Source: an uncultured Butyricicoccus sp. (GTDB lineage: Bacteria; Bacillota; Clostridia; Oscillospirales; Butyricicoccaceae). Taken from it: DNA of 64,000 nucleotides. How positions within the stretch are numbered: the stretch's first letter is position 1; every line of letters starts with the position of its first letter. A model generated the notes under the pieces. It had not been told where the DNA came from. It searched no databases and saw nothing but the letters and a program-made list of their open reading frames with translations. The translations under genes and the position numbers were made by a program. Location of the stretch: assembly GCA_934532985.1 (NCBI GenBank), contig CAKTAV010000001.1:186001-250000 (forward strand), written 5' to 3'. This document shows, piece after piece, positions 51,652 to 59,695 of this stretch.

Positions 51652-51702
51652 TCGGCTATCTATCATTTTTTTAATTCGGCTGCGTCGCAGCGACAGCGAT
51701 AG

Positions 51703-51731
51703 ATGACAAAACACTTTGCTTGTGTTATAAT
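51703..51731 (+). promoter_or_regulatory. Promoter of the ROK-nagA operon
   Basis: ATGACA, 17 bp, TATAAT, about 50 bp before the start codon. Confidence 0.6.
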
Positions 51732-51780
51732 AATCAATTATAATACATACCCCCTGAATTGATTTATGGAGGACTATCAT

Positions 51781-53166
51781 ATGAAATTGTACGGAATTGA
51801 CATTCCGATTCGCAACGTCCCGAAGCTGGACGCCGACTTTATCCCGCTGCTGCAATTCAACCGCGCGTTCCGCAAGGACGCCAAGCAGCCGCTGAGTGTT
51901 GCCGTCGAGCGTTCCAACGGACAGATTGCGACCTATCATACCGCCATTCACGGCACGCCGGAAATGACGCAGGCCGACCATTATTACATCCACCGTCTGG
52001 TAAAGACCGTCCTGTGGATGAAGGGCGGCTTCCGCATCTACATCAGCGGCGACAAGAGTGTCTATGAGGACATCAAGGAGGCGTACTCCGTCGGCGGCGC
52101 ACGCGATTTTGACCGTGACTTTATGGAGAGCGTGTTTGAGCGTCCGTTTGAAGTCGTCTACTGCGACGAAGTGCCGGAGGAAAACACCAGCTCGGAGTCC
52201 ATCGGCAAGCATGTTCATGGCAACCGCATCGGCTTTGACGTCGGCGGCAGCGACCTGAAGGTGTCTGCCGTTGTTAACGGCGAGACAGTGTTCAGCACGG
52301 AGACGGTTTGGCTGCCGAAGCTGAATTCCGACCCGAAGTATCACTATGATCACATCTGCGACTCGCTTCAGGAGGCGGCGCAGCATCTGGCATCGGTAGA
52401 CGGCGTCGGCATTTCGGCGTCCGGTGTCATCGTGGACAACAAGTCCATGGTTTCTCACGTCTACAACAAGGTCAAGGAAGCCGATCCGGAGCTGTTTGAA
52501 AAGACCATCAAGAATATCTATCTGCGCACCGTAAAGGATTGCTTCGGCGACGTGCCGATGGCGGTCTGCAACGACGGCGACGTCACCGCGCTGGCAGGCG
52601 CGATGAGCTTTGACCGCAACAACATCCTCGGCATCTCGATGGGCACGAGCGAGGCGGTCGGCTTTGTCGATGCCGCCGGCAACATCACCGGCTGGTTCAA
52701 CGAGCTGGCATTTATGACGATTGACGCCAATCCGAACGCTCCGGCAGACGAGTGGTCGGGCGACATCGGCTGTGGTGTCAAGTATCTGGCGCAGGACGCG
52801 GCGATCCGTCTGGCGCCGCTGGCGGGCATCCAGCTCAAGGAAGACCTGACGCTGGCGGAAAAGCTGGTTGCCATTCAGGAGCAGATGGAAGCCGGAAATC
52901 CGGGCGCCGCTGATGTATACGAGACCATCGGCACCTATCTGGGCCACACGCTGGCGCTGTACTGCGAGCTGTACGGCTGCACGAGCGTTCTTCTGCTGGG
53001 CCGCGTTATGTCCGGCAAGGGCGGCGAAATTATGCTGGGCAGCGCCCGCCGCGTGCTGGAGACTGAGTATCCGGAATATGCGCAGCTGGAGCTGCTGCTG
53101 CCGGACGAGAAGTTCCGCCGCGTCGGACAGTCGGTTGCCGCGGCAAGCCTACCGGATATCAAGTAA
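51781..53166 (+). CDS. ROK-family sugar kinase-like protein (putative N-acetylglucosamine kinase)
   Basis: 461 residues. The first ~145 residues form an extra domain absent from ordinary ROK kinases. The kinase core then begins with the phosphate-binding loop GFDVGGSDLKVSAVVNGE. GVGISASGVIVDN and NDGDVTALAGAMSF (with the catalytic aspartate region) and LGISMGTSEAVGFVD follow. The usual ROK zinc motif CxCGxxGC is not present; the equivalent place reads WSGDIGCGVKY. It is 11 bp upstream of nagA, so phosphorylation of GlcNAc or another amino sugar is the likely job, by context. The ATG at 51781 follows TGGAGGAC. Confidence 0.78.
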   Translation: MKLYGIDIPIRNVPKLDADFIPLLQFNRAFRKDAKQPLSVAVERSNGQIATYHTAIHGTPEMTQADHYYIHRLVKTVLWMKGGFRIYISGDKSVYEDIKEAYSVGGARDFDRDFMESVFERPFEVVYCDEVPEENTSSESIGKHVHGNRIGFDVGGSDLKVSAVVNGETVFSTETVWLPKLNSDPKYHYDHICDSLQEAAQHLASVDGVGISASGVIVDNKSMVSHVYNKVKEADPELFEKTIKNIYLRTVKDCFGDVPMAVCNDGDVTALAGAMSFDRNNILGISMGTSEAVGFVDAAGNITGWFNELAFMTIDANPNAPADEWSGDIGCGVKYLAQDAAIRLAPLAGIQLKEDLTLAEKLVAIQEQMEAGNPGAADVYETIGTYLGHTLALYCELYGCTSVLLLGRVMSGKGGEIMLGSARRVLETEYPEYAQLELLLPDEKFRRVGQSVAAASLPDIK

Positions 53167-53177
53167 GGAGACAACAT

Positions 53178-54287
53178 ATGTTACTGAAAAATGGTATGAT
53201 CTTTCAGCCGGACGGCACCTTTGCCCCCGGCGACATGGAATTTGGCGAAACCATCACGCAGGTGGGATGGATTGACAGACAGGCGGACATCAACGCCACG
53301 GATAAGTATGTCATTCCGGGTCTGCTGGACATCCACACCCACGGCGCGTTGCAGGAGGACGCGAGCGACGGCAGCATCGAGGGACTGGAAAAGATGTCCC
53401 GCTACTATGCCAAGAACGGCGTGACCTCGTGGTGCCCGACGACGATGACGCTCAAGGAAGAGACGCTGATTCCGGCGATGCACGCCATCCGCGACTTCCG
53501 GACCAAGGGCGCGCGCTGCCTCGGCATTCATCTGGAGGGTCCGTTCCTGTGCTACGACAAGCGCGGCGCACAGGCGGCAGAAAATCTGCACGCACCGGAT
53601 GCGTCCATGTTCCACCGTCTGAACGAGGCATCCGGCAACCAGATTCGTCTGGTTACGGTTGCGTGTGAGGAGCCGGGCGCAATGGAGTTCATCGACGAGA
53701 TCTCGCAAATCTGCACGGTATCGCTCGGTCACACGATTGCGGACTATGACACCGCAATGGAGGCATATCGCCGCGGTGCATCTCATGCGACCCACCTGTT
53801 CAACGGCATGAATCCGCTGCACCACCGCAAGCCGGGCGTGATCGGCGCGGCATATGACGCCGGTGCAACCGTCGAGCTGATCTGCGACGGACTGCATATT
53901 CACCCGTCGGTCATCCGCATGATGTTCCAGCTGTATGGCGACAAGCTGACGCTCATCAGCGATTCGCTGCGCTGCGCCGGTATGCCGGACGGTCAGTATG
54001 AACTGGGCGGTCAGCCGATTATTATGAAGAACGGGAAAGCAACGCTGATGGATGAAACCACACTGGCCGGCTCGTCGATCAGCGTGCTCAAGGCGGTACA
54101 GAATGTCGTTTCATTCGGCATTCCGCTGGAAAAAGCGGTTGCGGCGGCGACAATTGTTCCGGCGCGTGCGATTCGCGTGGACGACAAGGTCGGTTCGCTC
54201 GAGCCGGGCAAGCTGGCAGACTTCTTGATTCTGGACAACGATCTGAATCTGGAAGCGGTCTATATCGGCGGAAAAAAATACGAATAA
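53178..54287 (+). CDS. nagA: N-acetylglucosamine-6-phosphate deacetylase
   Basis: 369-residue amidohydrolase converting GlcNAc-6-P to glucosamine-6-P in amino-sugar use or wall recycling. The metal motif is GLLDIHTHGA; metal glutamate in HLEGPFLCYDK; histidines in SLGHTIADYD and SHATHLFNGMNPLHHRKPG; catalytic aspartate in LISDSLRCAGMPDG. It ends with the beta-sandwich segment GKLADFLILDNDLNLEAV. AAGGAG site; co-transcribed with the ROK-like kinase; nagB is not seen. A strong terminator follows. Confidence 0.95.
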   Translation: MLLKNGMIFQPDGTFAPGDMEFGETITQVGWIDRQADINATDKYVIPGLLDIHTHGALQEDASDGSIEGLEKMSRYYAKNGVTSWCPTTMTLKEETLIPAMHAIRDFRTKGARCLGIHLEGPFLCYDKRGAQAAENLHAPDASMFHRLNEASGNQIRLVTVACEEPGAMEFIDEISQICTVSLGHTIADYDTAMEAYRRGASHATHLFNGMNPLHHRKPGVIGAAYDAGATVELICDGLHIHPSVIRMMFQLYGDKLTLISDSLRCAGMPDGQYELGGQPIIMKNGKATLMDETTLAGSSISVLKAVQNVVSFGIPLEKAVAAATIVPARAIRVDDKVGSLEPGKLADFLILDNDLNLEAVYIGGKKYE

Positions 54288-54307
54288 ATTTAATGATTGC
54301 AAGCAGA

Positions 54308-54346
54308 AAGATCTGTTCTCCGAAAGAGGACAGATCTTTTTTTCCC
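54308..54346 (+). terminator. Terminator of the ROK-nagA operon
   Basis: AAAGATCTGT/ACAGATCTTT stem followed by TTTTCCC. Confidence 0.88.
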
Positions 54347-54384
54347 GGATATCGTGACTACGAATGCGGTAAGGAGGTAATCGC

Positions 54385-55158
54385 ATGCATGTAACTCCAT
54401 TGACATTTTTGGTTGTCTGTCCCCTTGTATTTCTCTCCGGTATTGTGGACGCGATCGCGGGCGGCGGTGCGCTGATTTCCATTCCAGCGTATCTGTTTGC
54501 CGGACTGCCGATGCACTCCGTGATCGGAACCAACAAACTCAGCGCGAGTATGGGTTCCATTTTAGCGGCCTATCGCTATTGGAAAAATGGCTTTGTTCAC
54601 TGGGCGATTGCCGCGCCATGCGCCGTCCTCGCACTGATCGGCTCGGCAGTCGGCGCCAATATCAGCCTGCTGCTGAATACACGCATTTTGAAAATTATTT
54701 TGCTTGTTCTCCTTCCGCTTATCACGTGGTATGTTCTGCACAAAAAGGAGATAGACTATCACGGAGAGCCGCGCTCCCCGCGCGTGACACTGGCACTCAG
54801 CTTGCTTCTGGCGCTGAGCATCGGTGTATATGACGGCATGTACGGCCCGGGTACCGGCACCTTCCTGATGCTTCTGCTGACCGGTTTGGTACATACCTCG
54901 CTGAACGAAGCGGCGGGTACAACCAAGATCATTGCCTTGACCACCAATATCACTTCTCTCGTTGTCTTTCTGCGCGGCGGCGTGGTACTGCTGGCATTGG
55001 GCCTGGCAGCCGGAGTATTCAGCATTGCCGGAAACTATATCGGCACATGGCTGTTTACGCGGCGCGGCGCCTCGTTTGTCCGCCCAATTATTCTCGTGGT
55101 ATTGATACTGTTTGTACTGCGGCTGTGCGGTGAACTGTTTTTTGGTATGTTTGGATGA
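54385..55158 (+). CDS. TSUP (TauE/SafE) family permease
   Basis: 257 residues with about eight transmembrane helices in two repeated halves. Each half carries the family pattern: FLSGIVDAIAGGGALISIPA with IGTNKLSASMGSILAAYRYW in the first, and YDGMYGPGTGTFLMLLLTGL with AAGTTKIIALTTNITSLVVF in the second. The family exports or imports sulfur-containing anions and organic acids; the substrate cannot be deduced. The ATG follows GTAAGGAGG. It lies alone between a terminator and a repeat block. Confidence 0.92.
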   Translation: MHVTPLTFLVVCPLVFLSGIVDAIAGGGALISIPAYLFAGLPMHSVIGTNKLSASMGSILAAYRYWKNGFVHWAIAAPCAVLALIGSAVGANISLLLNTRILKIILLVLLPLITWYVLHKKEIDYHGEPRSPRVTLALSLLLALSIGVYDGMYGPGTGTFLMLLLTGLVHTSLNEAAGTTKIIALTTNITSLVVFLRGGVVLLALGLAAGVFSIAGNYIGTWLFTRRGASFVRPIILVVLILFVLRLCGELFFGMFG

Positions 55159-55253
55159 TATAAACAGTGTCTTTTTGCAGAAATGCGATTGTATTTTGGG
55201 GGATTTGAGTGTAGGCGGAGCGATTATACGCTTACAGTTTGATCTGTGCTTGA

Positions 55254-55318
55254 CGTCAGCGGACAACCCCTCTGCCACGGCAAGCCGTGGCATCTCCCCT
55301 TGCACAGGGGCGATATTG
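55254..55318 (+). repeat. Repeat module R4, copy 1
   Basis: GTCAGCGGACAACCCCTCTG, then hairpin CCACGGC/GCCGTGG, then CCCCTTGCACAGGGG. The same order occurs at 63252-63313 (TCAGCGGACAACCCCTCTG). A boundary motif follows at 55336-55360. Confidence 0.8.
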
Positions 55319-55335
55319 GAGAGAACGATTTACCG

Positions 55336-55480
55336 GTCTGTTCTTAGAGCAAATCTCTCGTTTTTCAAATTCCAAACCAGTGAAACGTTTGAAATTTGAG
55401 GAGCAAGGCAATGGAACGGTCTCGCCGTGTTGATGCTTCAACGCGGCGAGTGAGTGGAATTCGCCGAAGCGACGCGATAG
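55336..55480. repeat. Rearranged repeat block before the membrane orphan
   Basis: Boundary motif (TCTGTTCTTAGAGCAAATCT), the CAAATTCCAAAC/GTTTGAAATTTG hairpin, and a degenerate part of module R1 (GGAGCAAGGCAATGGAACGG onward to 55480). No gene is seen between 55159 and 55558. Confidence 0.6.
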
Positions 55481-55558
55481 CGATAGTTGCGAAACCCTCC
55501 GCTATTTGGTATGATAAGAGGGGTTCGTTACACACAATGACCTTTGGGAGGAATAACA

Positions 55559-57331
55559 ATGAGAGTATATCATTTTGGCTCCGGCGGGGGAAATCCGTTT
55601 GAGGAGATTTTTCGCGGAATGGGCGGACAGCAGCAAAGCAGCGATCCGAACCAGAGCCAGAAGCATAATCCGCCGCCGCATCGTGCGCGTCCGAAAACAA
55701 GTAAAAAGGGAAAAATCGCCCGTGTGATTGTGTTCTTGATTGCGCTGGCTGTGGGATATTATCTCATTCTGCCGCCGATGAATATTCAGTCGACGGAGAG
55801 CTGGAGCTTTGTGGCGATATATCTGGCGCTGGCATGGTTTCTGGCGTCTACCGTGTCGAATGGAGAGACCAATAACGTTTATGGAACGGATGGAAAGCCG
55901 ATTCAGCCGCCAAAGAAGAAATTCGGCCTGCGCCGAATCATTGGCATGATATTTGGTGTGGGTATTGTTGTATATGTGCTGTGCACGGTGCTGTCCAGCC
56001 CACTGTTTCAGGCGAAGCACTATGCATCCATCATTCAGGAATCCATGACGACAAAAGAAATTGAGGAGTATACCCCGACGATTGACAATGTGCCGCTGCT
56101 GGACCGCGACAGTGCCGAGCGTTTGGCACAGCGTGCGCTGGGCAATTTGGTCGATGAAGTGTCGCAGTTTGTGCTGGCAGACAGCAACCAGATCACGGTA
56201 AAGGGTGCGCCAGTGCGCGTGCAGCCGCTGGGATATGATGGTGCGATTAAGTGGTTCCTCAACCGTGATGTCGGTATTCCTGCGTATATTACGGTGGATA
56301 TGAAGAGCCAGAACACCAAAATTGTGCGTCTGGAACAAGGCATTCACTATTCGCCGAGTGCGTATCTGAATGACCGTCTGGAACGGCATCTGCGGTTTTC
56401 CTATCCGACGGCGATGTTCGGCGACTATAAGTTTGAATTGGATGAGGATGGCAATCCGTATTGGGTTGTTCCGGTGCTGCGCCATCGCATTATGCTGCTG
56501 GCGGGTACGGATGTCAAGGGTGTTGTCACCTGTAATCCGGTAACCGGAGAGACAGCGTATTATCCACTGGGACAGATTCCGGATTGGATTGACAATGTGT
56601 ATAGCGCGGATTTGATTATCCAGCAGTATAACTGGTATGGACGCTATCATAATGGCTTTATCAATTCGCTGATCGGCCAGAAGGGCTGTGTCAAGACGAC
56701 AGAAGGATATAACTATATCCCGAAGGGCAATGATGTATACTGCTACACGGGCGTCACCAGTGTAGTCAGTGATGAAAGCAACATTGGCTTTATCTTCTCG
56801 GATTTGCGCACGCGCGAGACGGAATATTATGAAATTGCCGGTGCTGAGGAGTTCTCTGCGATGAGCAGTGCCGAAGGCTTGGTACAAAACCTGAAATATC
56901 AGGCGACGTTCCCGCTCCTGCTGAATATTCACGATCAGCCGACGTATACCGTTGCACTCAAGGATGACGCCGGATTGGTTAAAATGTACGGCATGGTCAA
57001 TATGTCGCAGTATCAGGACGTTGTGACCGGCAAGACCATCAAGGACTGTCTTGCCAACTATGAGCAGCTACTGGTGGACGACGGCATTATCAAGCCGGAG
57101 GAGCAGGAGGCCGCAGCAGCACAGGAAATCGAGGGCAAGATCATCGATCTTCGCTCGGCAGTGCGCAACGGCACGACATACTATTACCTGCGGCTGGATA
57201 ACGGCGAGAAATACTATTCTCTGAGCGCGTCGGACGACGAGACGGCGGTATTGCTCAATGAGGGCGACACGGTGCAGCTGGTCGTCAAGGACGGTAAGGG
57301 AGAAATTTTGGCAGCAACGCTGAAGGAGTAA
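55559..57331 (+). CDS. Membrane protein of unknown function with large extracytoplasmic region
   Basis: 590 residues. An N-terminal cytoplasmic tail rich in glycine, glutamine and proline is followed by three transmembrane helices (about 52-72, 78-95 and 118-140). A ~430-residue hydrophilic part follows, with well-spaced aromatic residues (TIDNVPLLDRDSAERLAQRA, EDGNPYWVVPVLRHRIML, DVYCYTGVTSVVSDESNIGF). The last ~70 residues (GKIIDLRSAVRNGTTYYYLR onward) look like an OB- or beta-barrel domain. I do not recognise the family. It has a GGGAGG ribosome site, begins at 55559, and is a single-gene unit closed by a very long inverted repeat. Confidence 0.75.
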   Translation: MRVYHFGSGGGNPFEEIFRGMGGQQQSSDPNQSQKHNPPPHRARPKTSKKGKIARVIVFLIALAVGYYLILPPMNIQSTESWSFVAIYLALAWFLASTVSNGETNNVYGTDGKPIQPPKKKFGLRRIIGMIFGVGIVVYVLCTVLSSPLFQAKHYASIIQESMTTKEIEEYTPTIDNVPLLDRDSAERLAQRALGNLVDEVSQFVLADSNQITVKGAPVRVQPLGYDGAIKWFLNRDVGIPAYITVDMKSQNTKIVRLEQGIHYSPSAYLNDRLERHLRFSYPTAMFGDYKFELDEDGNPYWVVPVLRHRIMLLAGTDVKGVVTCNPVTGETAYYPLGQIPDWIDNVYSADLIIQQYNWYGRYHNGFINSLIGQKGCVKTTEGYNYIPKGNDVYCYTGVTSVVSDESNIGFIFSDLRTRETEYYEIAGAEEFSAMSSAEGLVQNLKYQATFPLLLNIHDQPTYTVALKDDAGLVKMYGMVNMSQYQDVVTGKTIKDCLANYEQLLVDDGIIKPEEQEAAAAQEIEGKIIDLRSAVRNGTTYYYLRLDNGEKYYSLSASDDETAVLLNEGDTVQLVVKDGKGEILAATLKE

Positions 57332-57402
57332 AAAAAATGGCATCAAAAAATGGCTGCTGTACAAGCAATGCTTGTACAGCAGCCGTTTTTGATGCCATTT
57401 TT
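57332..57402 (+). terminator. Very long inverted repeat/terminator
   Basis: Arms of about 35 bp (AAAAATGGCATCAAAAA plus GGCTGCTGTACAAGCA on the left, matching on the right) around a single-base centre. It follows the stop codon directly. Confidence 0.75.
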
Positions 57403-57493
57403 CAATGAGGTATTCCAGTGATTTGGGATAGACAGTATTATTTTTCAGCTCTATTTGCTTGTTCGATTTACTGTAGTTGTTGGCAAGAAAAGT

Positions 57494-57590
57494 CCATTTT
57501 CTTTTGCTGCCAAAAGCAAGTGTACAAAAAGAAAACCAGTCAGGAGCCACGGAACGGAATGAACAAGTCTGCTTCGGCGAACCGGCGAGA
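57494..57590 (+). repeat. Decayed R3 palindrome joined to the end of module R2
   Basis: CATTTTCTTTTGCTGCCAAAAGCAAGTG (imperfect palindrome), then GAAAACCAGTCAGGAGC, then the R2 tail GAACAAGTCTGCTTCGGCGAA. Shows that R2 and R3 modules can be joined. Confidence 0.65.
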
Positions 57591-57602
57591 TCGATGCGAC
57601 GA

Positions 57603-58934
57603 TTATAGATATCCATATTTCTTCCGCTTTGCCCACAGCAGCGCCGCCGCAACAATAACCGCGAAGATATCCGCCACGACAACCGCACCCCAGATTCCGT
57701 TGATGCCAAACAGCAGCGGCAGCAGCATAACCATGATAACCTCAAACACCAGTGTGCGCAGGAACGAGATCACCGCAGAGAGCAGGCCGTTATTCAGTGC
57801 CGTAAAGAAGTTGGACGCATAAATCGCAAAGCCGACAAACAGATAGGACAGCGAATAAATCTGAATGGCGTGCTCGGTAAGCGCCATGAGGTTCGCATCA
57901 TAGCTGACGAAAATTCCGGCCAATACACCGGAAAGCACATGCGCCAGAACCGCCATCGAGATGCCGGCGACGCTGATAATCAGCACACTCTTTCTCAGCA
58001 GATTTTTCAGTTCGTCCGGATGCATAGCACCATAGTGAAAACCGACAATCGGTGCGGTACCAATGGAATAGCCAAGGAAGGACGAGACAAAGACGAACGA
58101 CAGATACATGATAATGCCGTAGGCGATAACGCCATCCGCACCAATCATTCGCATCAGCTGGAAATTATATAGGATATTGACCAGCGACATCGAAATACTG
58201 GAAAGCATTTCCGATGACCCGTTGGTGCATGCCTTGAGAATCGGCTGAAATTGCAGTTTCGTCCTGCGCAGCTTGAGATTCGAACGCTTGCTGAACGCAA
58301 AATAAAGCAGCGGAATCAAGCCTCCTGCAAATTCACTGAGCGCAGTGGCAGCCGCTGCACCGAACAGCCCGAGCTTACATACATAGATCAGGACAAAGTC
58401 GCCGACCATGTTGCAGACACCGGCAGAGAGCGAGACAGCAAGTCCCATTTTCGGCTTACCCTCAACCACCATAAAGCTCTGAAAGGCGTTTTGCAGCATG
58501 AAGGCCGTTAGACTCACCAGCAGGACGCGGCCATACAGCACACAGCCCTCCAAAATTTCGCCCTCTGCGCCCAACAAACGGGCAATCGGGCGGATAAAAA
58601 TAAAACCGAGTACAGCAATCGCAATGCCCATGCCGATGGTAAAGAAAATCAGCATGGAAAAATAGGAATTGGCGCGATCCGGCTTTCCCTGTCCCAACGT
58701 CTTAGAAACCAGCGCACTGCCACCCGTGCCGATCATAAAGCCCAGAGAACCAAAAATCATCAGCACCGGATAGATCAGGTTCAAGGCAGCAAACGCCGTG
58801 CTGCCAACCAGATTGGATACAAACAGCCCATCTACAACGCCGTAGATGGATGTGACAATCATCATACAGATTGACGGCAGCGCAAACCGCAGCAGCTTGG
58901 AAAAAGTAAAATGATCGGATAATTGAATGTGCAT
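57603..58934 (-). CDS. MATE family efflux transporter
   Basis: 443 residues with twelve transmembrane helices in two halves. SICMMIVTSIYGVVDGLFVSNLVG and FGSLGFMIGTGGSALVSKTLGQG are typical of the N-terminal half of MATE/NorM exporters, which use Na+ or H+ gradients to expel cationic drugs. The start MHIQLSD at 58934 follows GGGGGA with long spacing. An in-frame extension reaches back through the leader and terminator. The gene is preceded by its own promoter (59078-59106) and a terminator lying between promoter and start, which suggests attenuation. Drug specificity is unknown. Confidence 0.92.
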   Translation of the reverse strand: MHIQLSDHFTFSKLLRFALPSICMMIVTSIYGVVDGLFVSNLVGSTAFAALNLIYPVLMIFGSLGFMIGTGGSALVSKTLGQGKPDRANSYFSMLIFFTIGMGIAIAVLGFIFIRPIARLLGAEGEILEGCVLYGRVLLVSLTAFMLQNAFQSFMVVEGKPKMGLAVSLSAGVCNMVGDFVLIYVCKLGLFGAAAATALSEFAGGLIPLLYFAFSKRSNLKLRRTKLQFQPILKACTNGSSEMLSSISMSLVNILYNFQLMRMIGADGVIAYGIIMYLSFVFVSSFLGYSIGTAPIVGFHYGAMHPDELKNLLRKSVLIISVAGISMAVLAHVLSGVLAGIFVSYDANLMALTEHAIQIYSLSYLFVGFAIYASNFFTALNNGLLSAVISFLRTLVFEVIMVMLLPLLFGINGIWGAVVVADIFAVIVAAALLWAKRKKYGYL

Positions 58935-58966
58935 ACGAGAATATTCCCCCTTTGTTTTATTTGATA

Positions 58967-59003
58967 AAAAAGAGAGCCCGATTATTTCGCAATAATCGAG
59001 CCC
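58967..59003 (-). terminator. Attenuator-type terminator in the MATE leader
   Basis: On the minus strand GGGCTCGATTATT and AATAATCGGGCTC form a 13-bp stem with two G-T pairs, followed by TCTTTTTTATC. It lies between the promoter and the MATE ribosome site. Confidence 0.8.
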
Positions 59004-59077
59004 ACTCGACATCTTCTCTAACGGGATGATTGGGATCATCCGTCCTCCGATGAACGAATTCAATTGTTCTATTCGTA

Positions 59078-59106
59078 AGTATATCGGGTTATATGCAAAA
59101 AGTCAA
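59078..59106 (-). promoter_or_regulatory. Promoter of the MATE gene
   Basis: Minus strand TTGACT, 17 bp, TATACT. It gives a leader of about 135 nt containing the attenuator and a short translatable stretch with GGAGGACGGATG. Confidence 0.75.
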
Positions 59107-59110
59107 CCTA

Positions 59111-59536
59111 CTACTTGTTGATTAAAATCAAGCCGACTGCACAGATCACAACGCCCAAAACCTGCCGCAGAGAAATCGATTCCTTGTACAGCAGCAGACC
59201 GACAACCAACAGAACACTGGCAAGCAAAATGTTTGCAATAACCGAAGCAACGCTAATTTTCCAGCCAATCCGATAGGCATTGATATAGCCAAACTCCAGC
59301 GCGACAATCGACAGTCCGAGTACAATGGAGGACCAATTGGTCTTGGCAATCTCGGCAATCAAATTTTTTTGCGATGCCGTGGCAAAAAACAGCACAGCGG
59401 CGACAATAGCGGCAACGCCATAGGTGACAAACAGCGACGCAAAGGAATTCACTGAGGACGGCGTGGATTTGGAGCTGATGTGATACAGACAGTTTGCCGC
59501 CACGACAATGAAAATCGGCCACAGGTTATTGAGCAT
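59111..59536 (-). CDS. Small EamA/DMT-type transporter (four helices)
   Basis: 141 residues with four or five transmembrane helices, corresponding to one EamA half. NLWPIFIVVAANCLYHISSK begins it, GYINAYRIGWKISVASVIAN includes a conserved third-helix region, and LYKESISLRQVLGVVICAVG is the EamA C-terminal signature. Probably works as a dimer exporting a small metabolite or cationic drug. The ATG at 59536 follows GGAGG. A terminator sits between its promoter (59614-59642) and the ribosome site. Located just upstream of the MATE gene on the same strand. Confidence 0.85.
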   Translation of the reverse strand: MLNNLWPIFIVVAANCLYHISSKSTPSSVNSFASLFVTYGVAAIVAAVLFFATASQKNLIAEIAKTNWSSIVLGLSIVALEFGYINAYRIGWKISVASVIANILLASVLLVVGLLLYKESISLRQVLGVVICAVGLILINK

Positions 59537-59553
59537 AGGGTTTCCCTCCAAAG

Positions 59554-59589
59554 CAAAAAAATACGCACACAAAGTGACCTTTGTGTGCG
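59554..59589 (-). terminator. Attenuator-type terminator before the DMT gene
   Basis: Perfect 11-bp stem CGCACACAAAG/CTTTGTGTGCG, then TATTTTTTTGC, only ~18 bp ahead of the start codon. Confidence 0.85.
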
Positions 59590-59613
59590 GCAGGTGTCCA
59601 TCCGACTGTTGTT

Positions 59614-59642
59614 ATTATACGCATTTTCAGAAAAAAATGCAA
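59614..59642 (-). promoter_or_regulatory. Promoter of the DMT gene
   Basis: Minus strand TTGCAT, 17 bp, TATAAT. The predicted leader is ~70 nt and is mostly the terminator hairpin. Confidence 0.7.
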
Positions 59643-59649
59643 TGGATTT

Positions 59650-59678
59650 GATAAAAAATCAGGGCTGACATTGCAGTC
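59650..59678 (-). terminator. Terminator of the cytidylate-kinase-like gene
   Basis: AGGGCTGAC/GTCAGCCCT stem; the minus strand continues with GATTTTTTATC. Confidence 0.85.
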
Positions 59679-59695
59679 AGCCCTGAGATAGATTT

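Noticed and set aside
58935..59063. 43-residue N-terminal extension of the MATE protein
   Set aside because: It would be coded by the terminator and leader and is not part of MATE proteins; kept only as a possible leader peptide.
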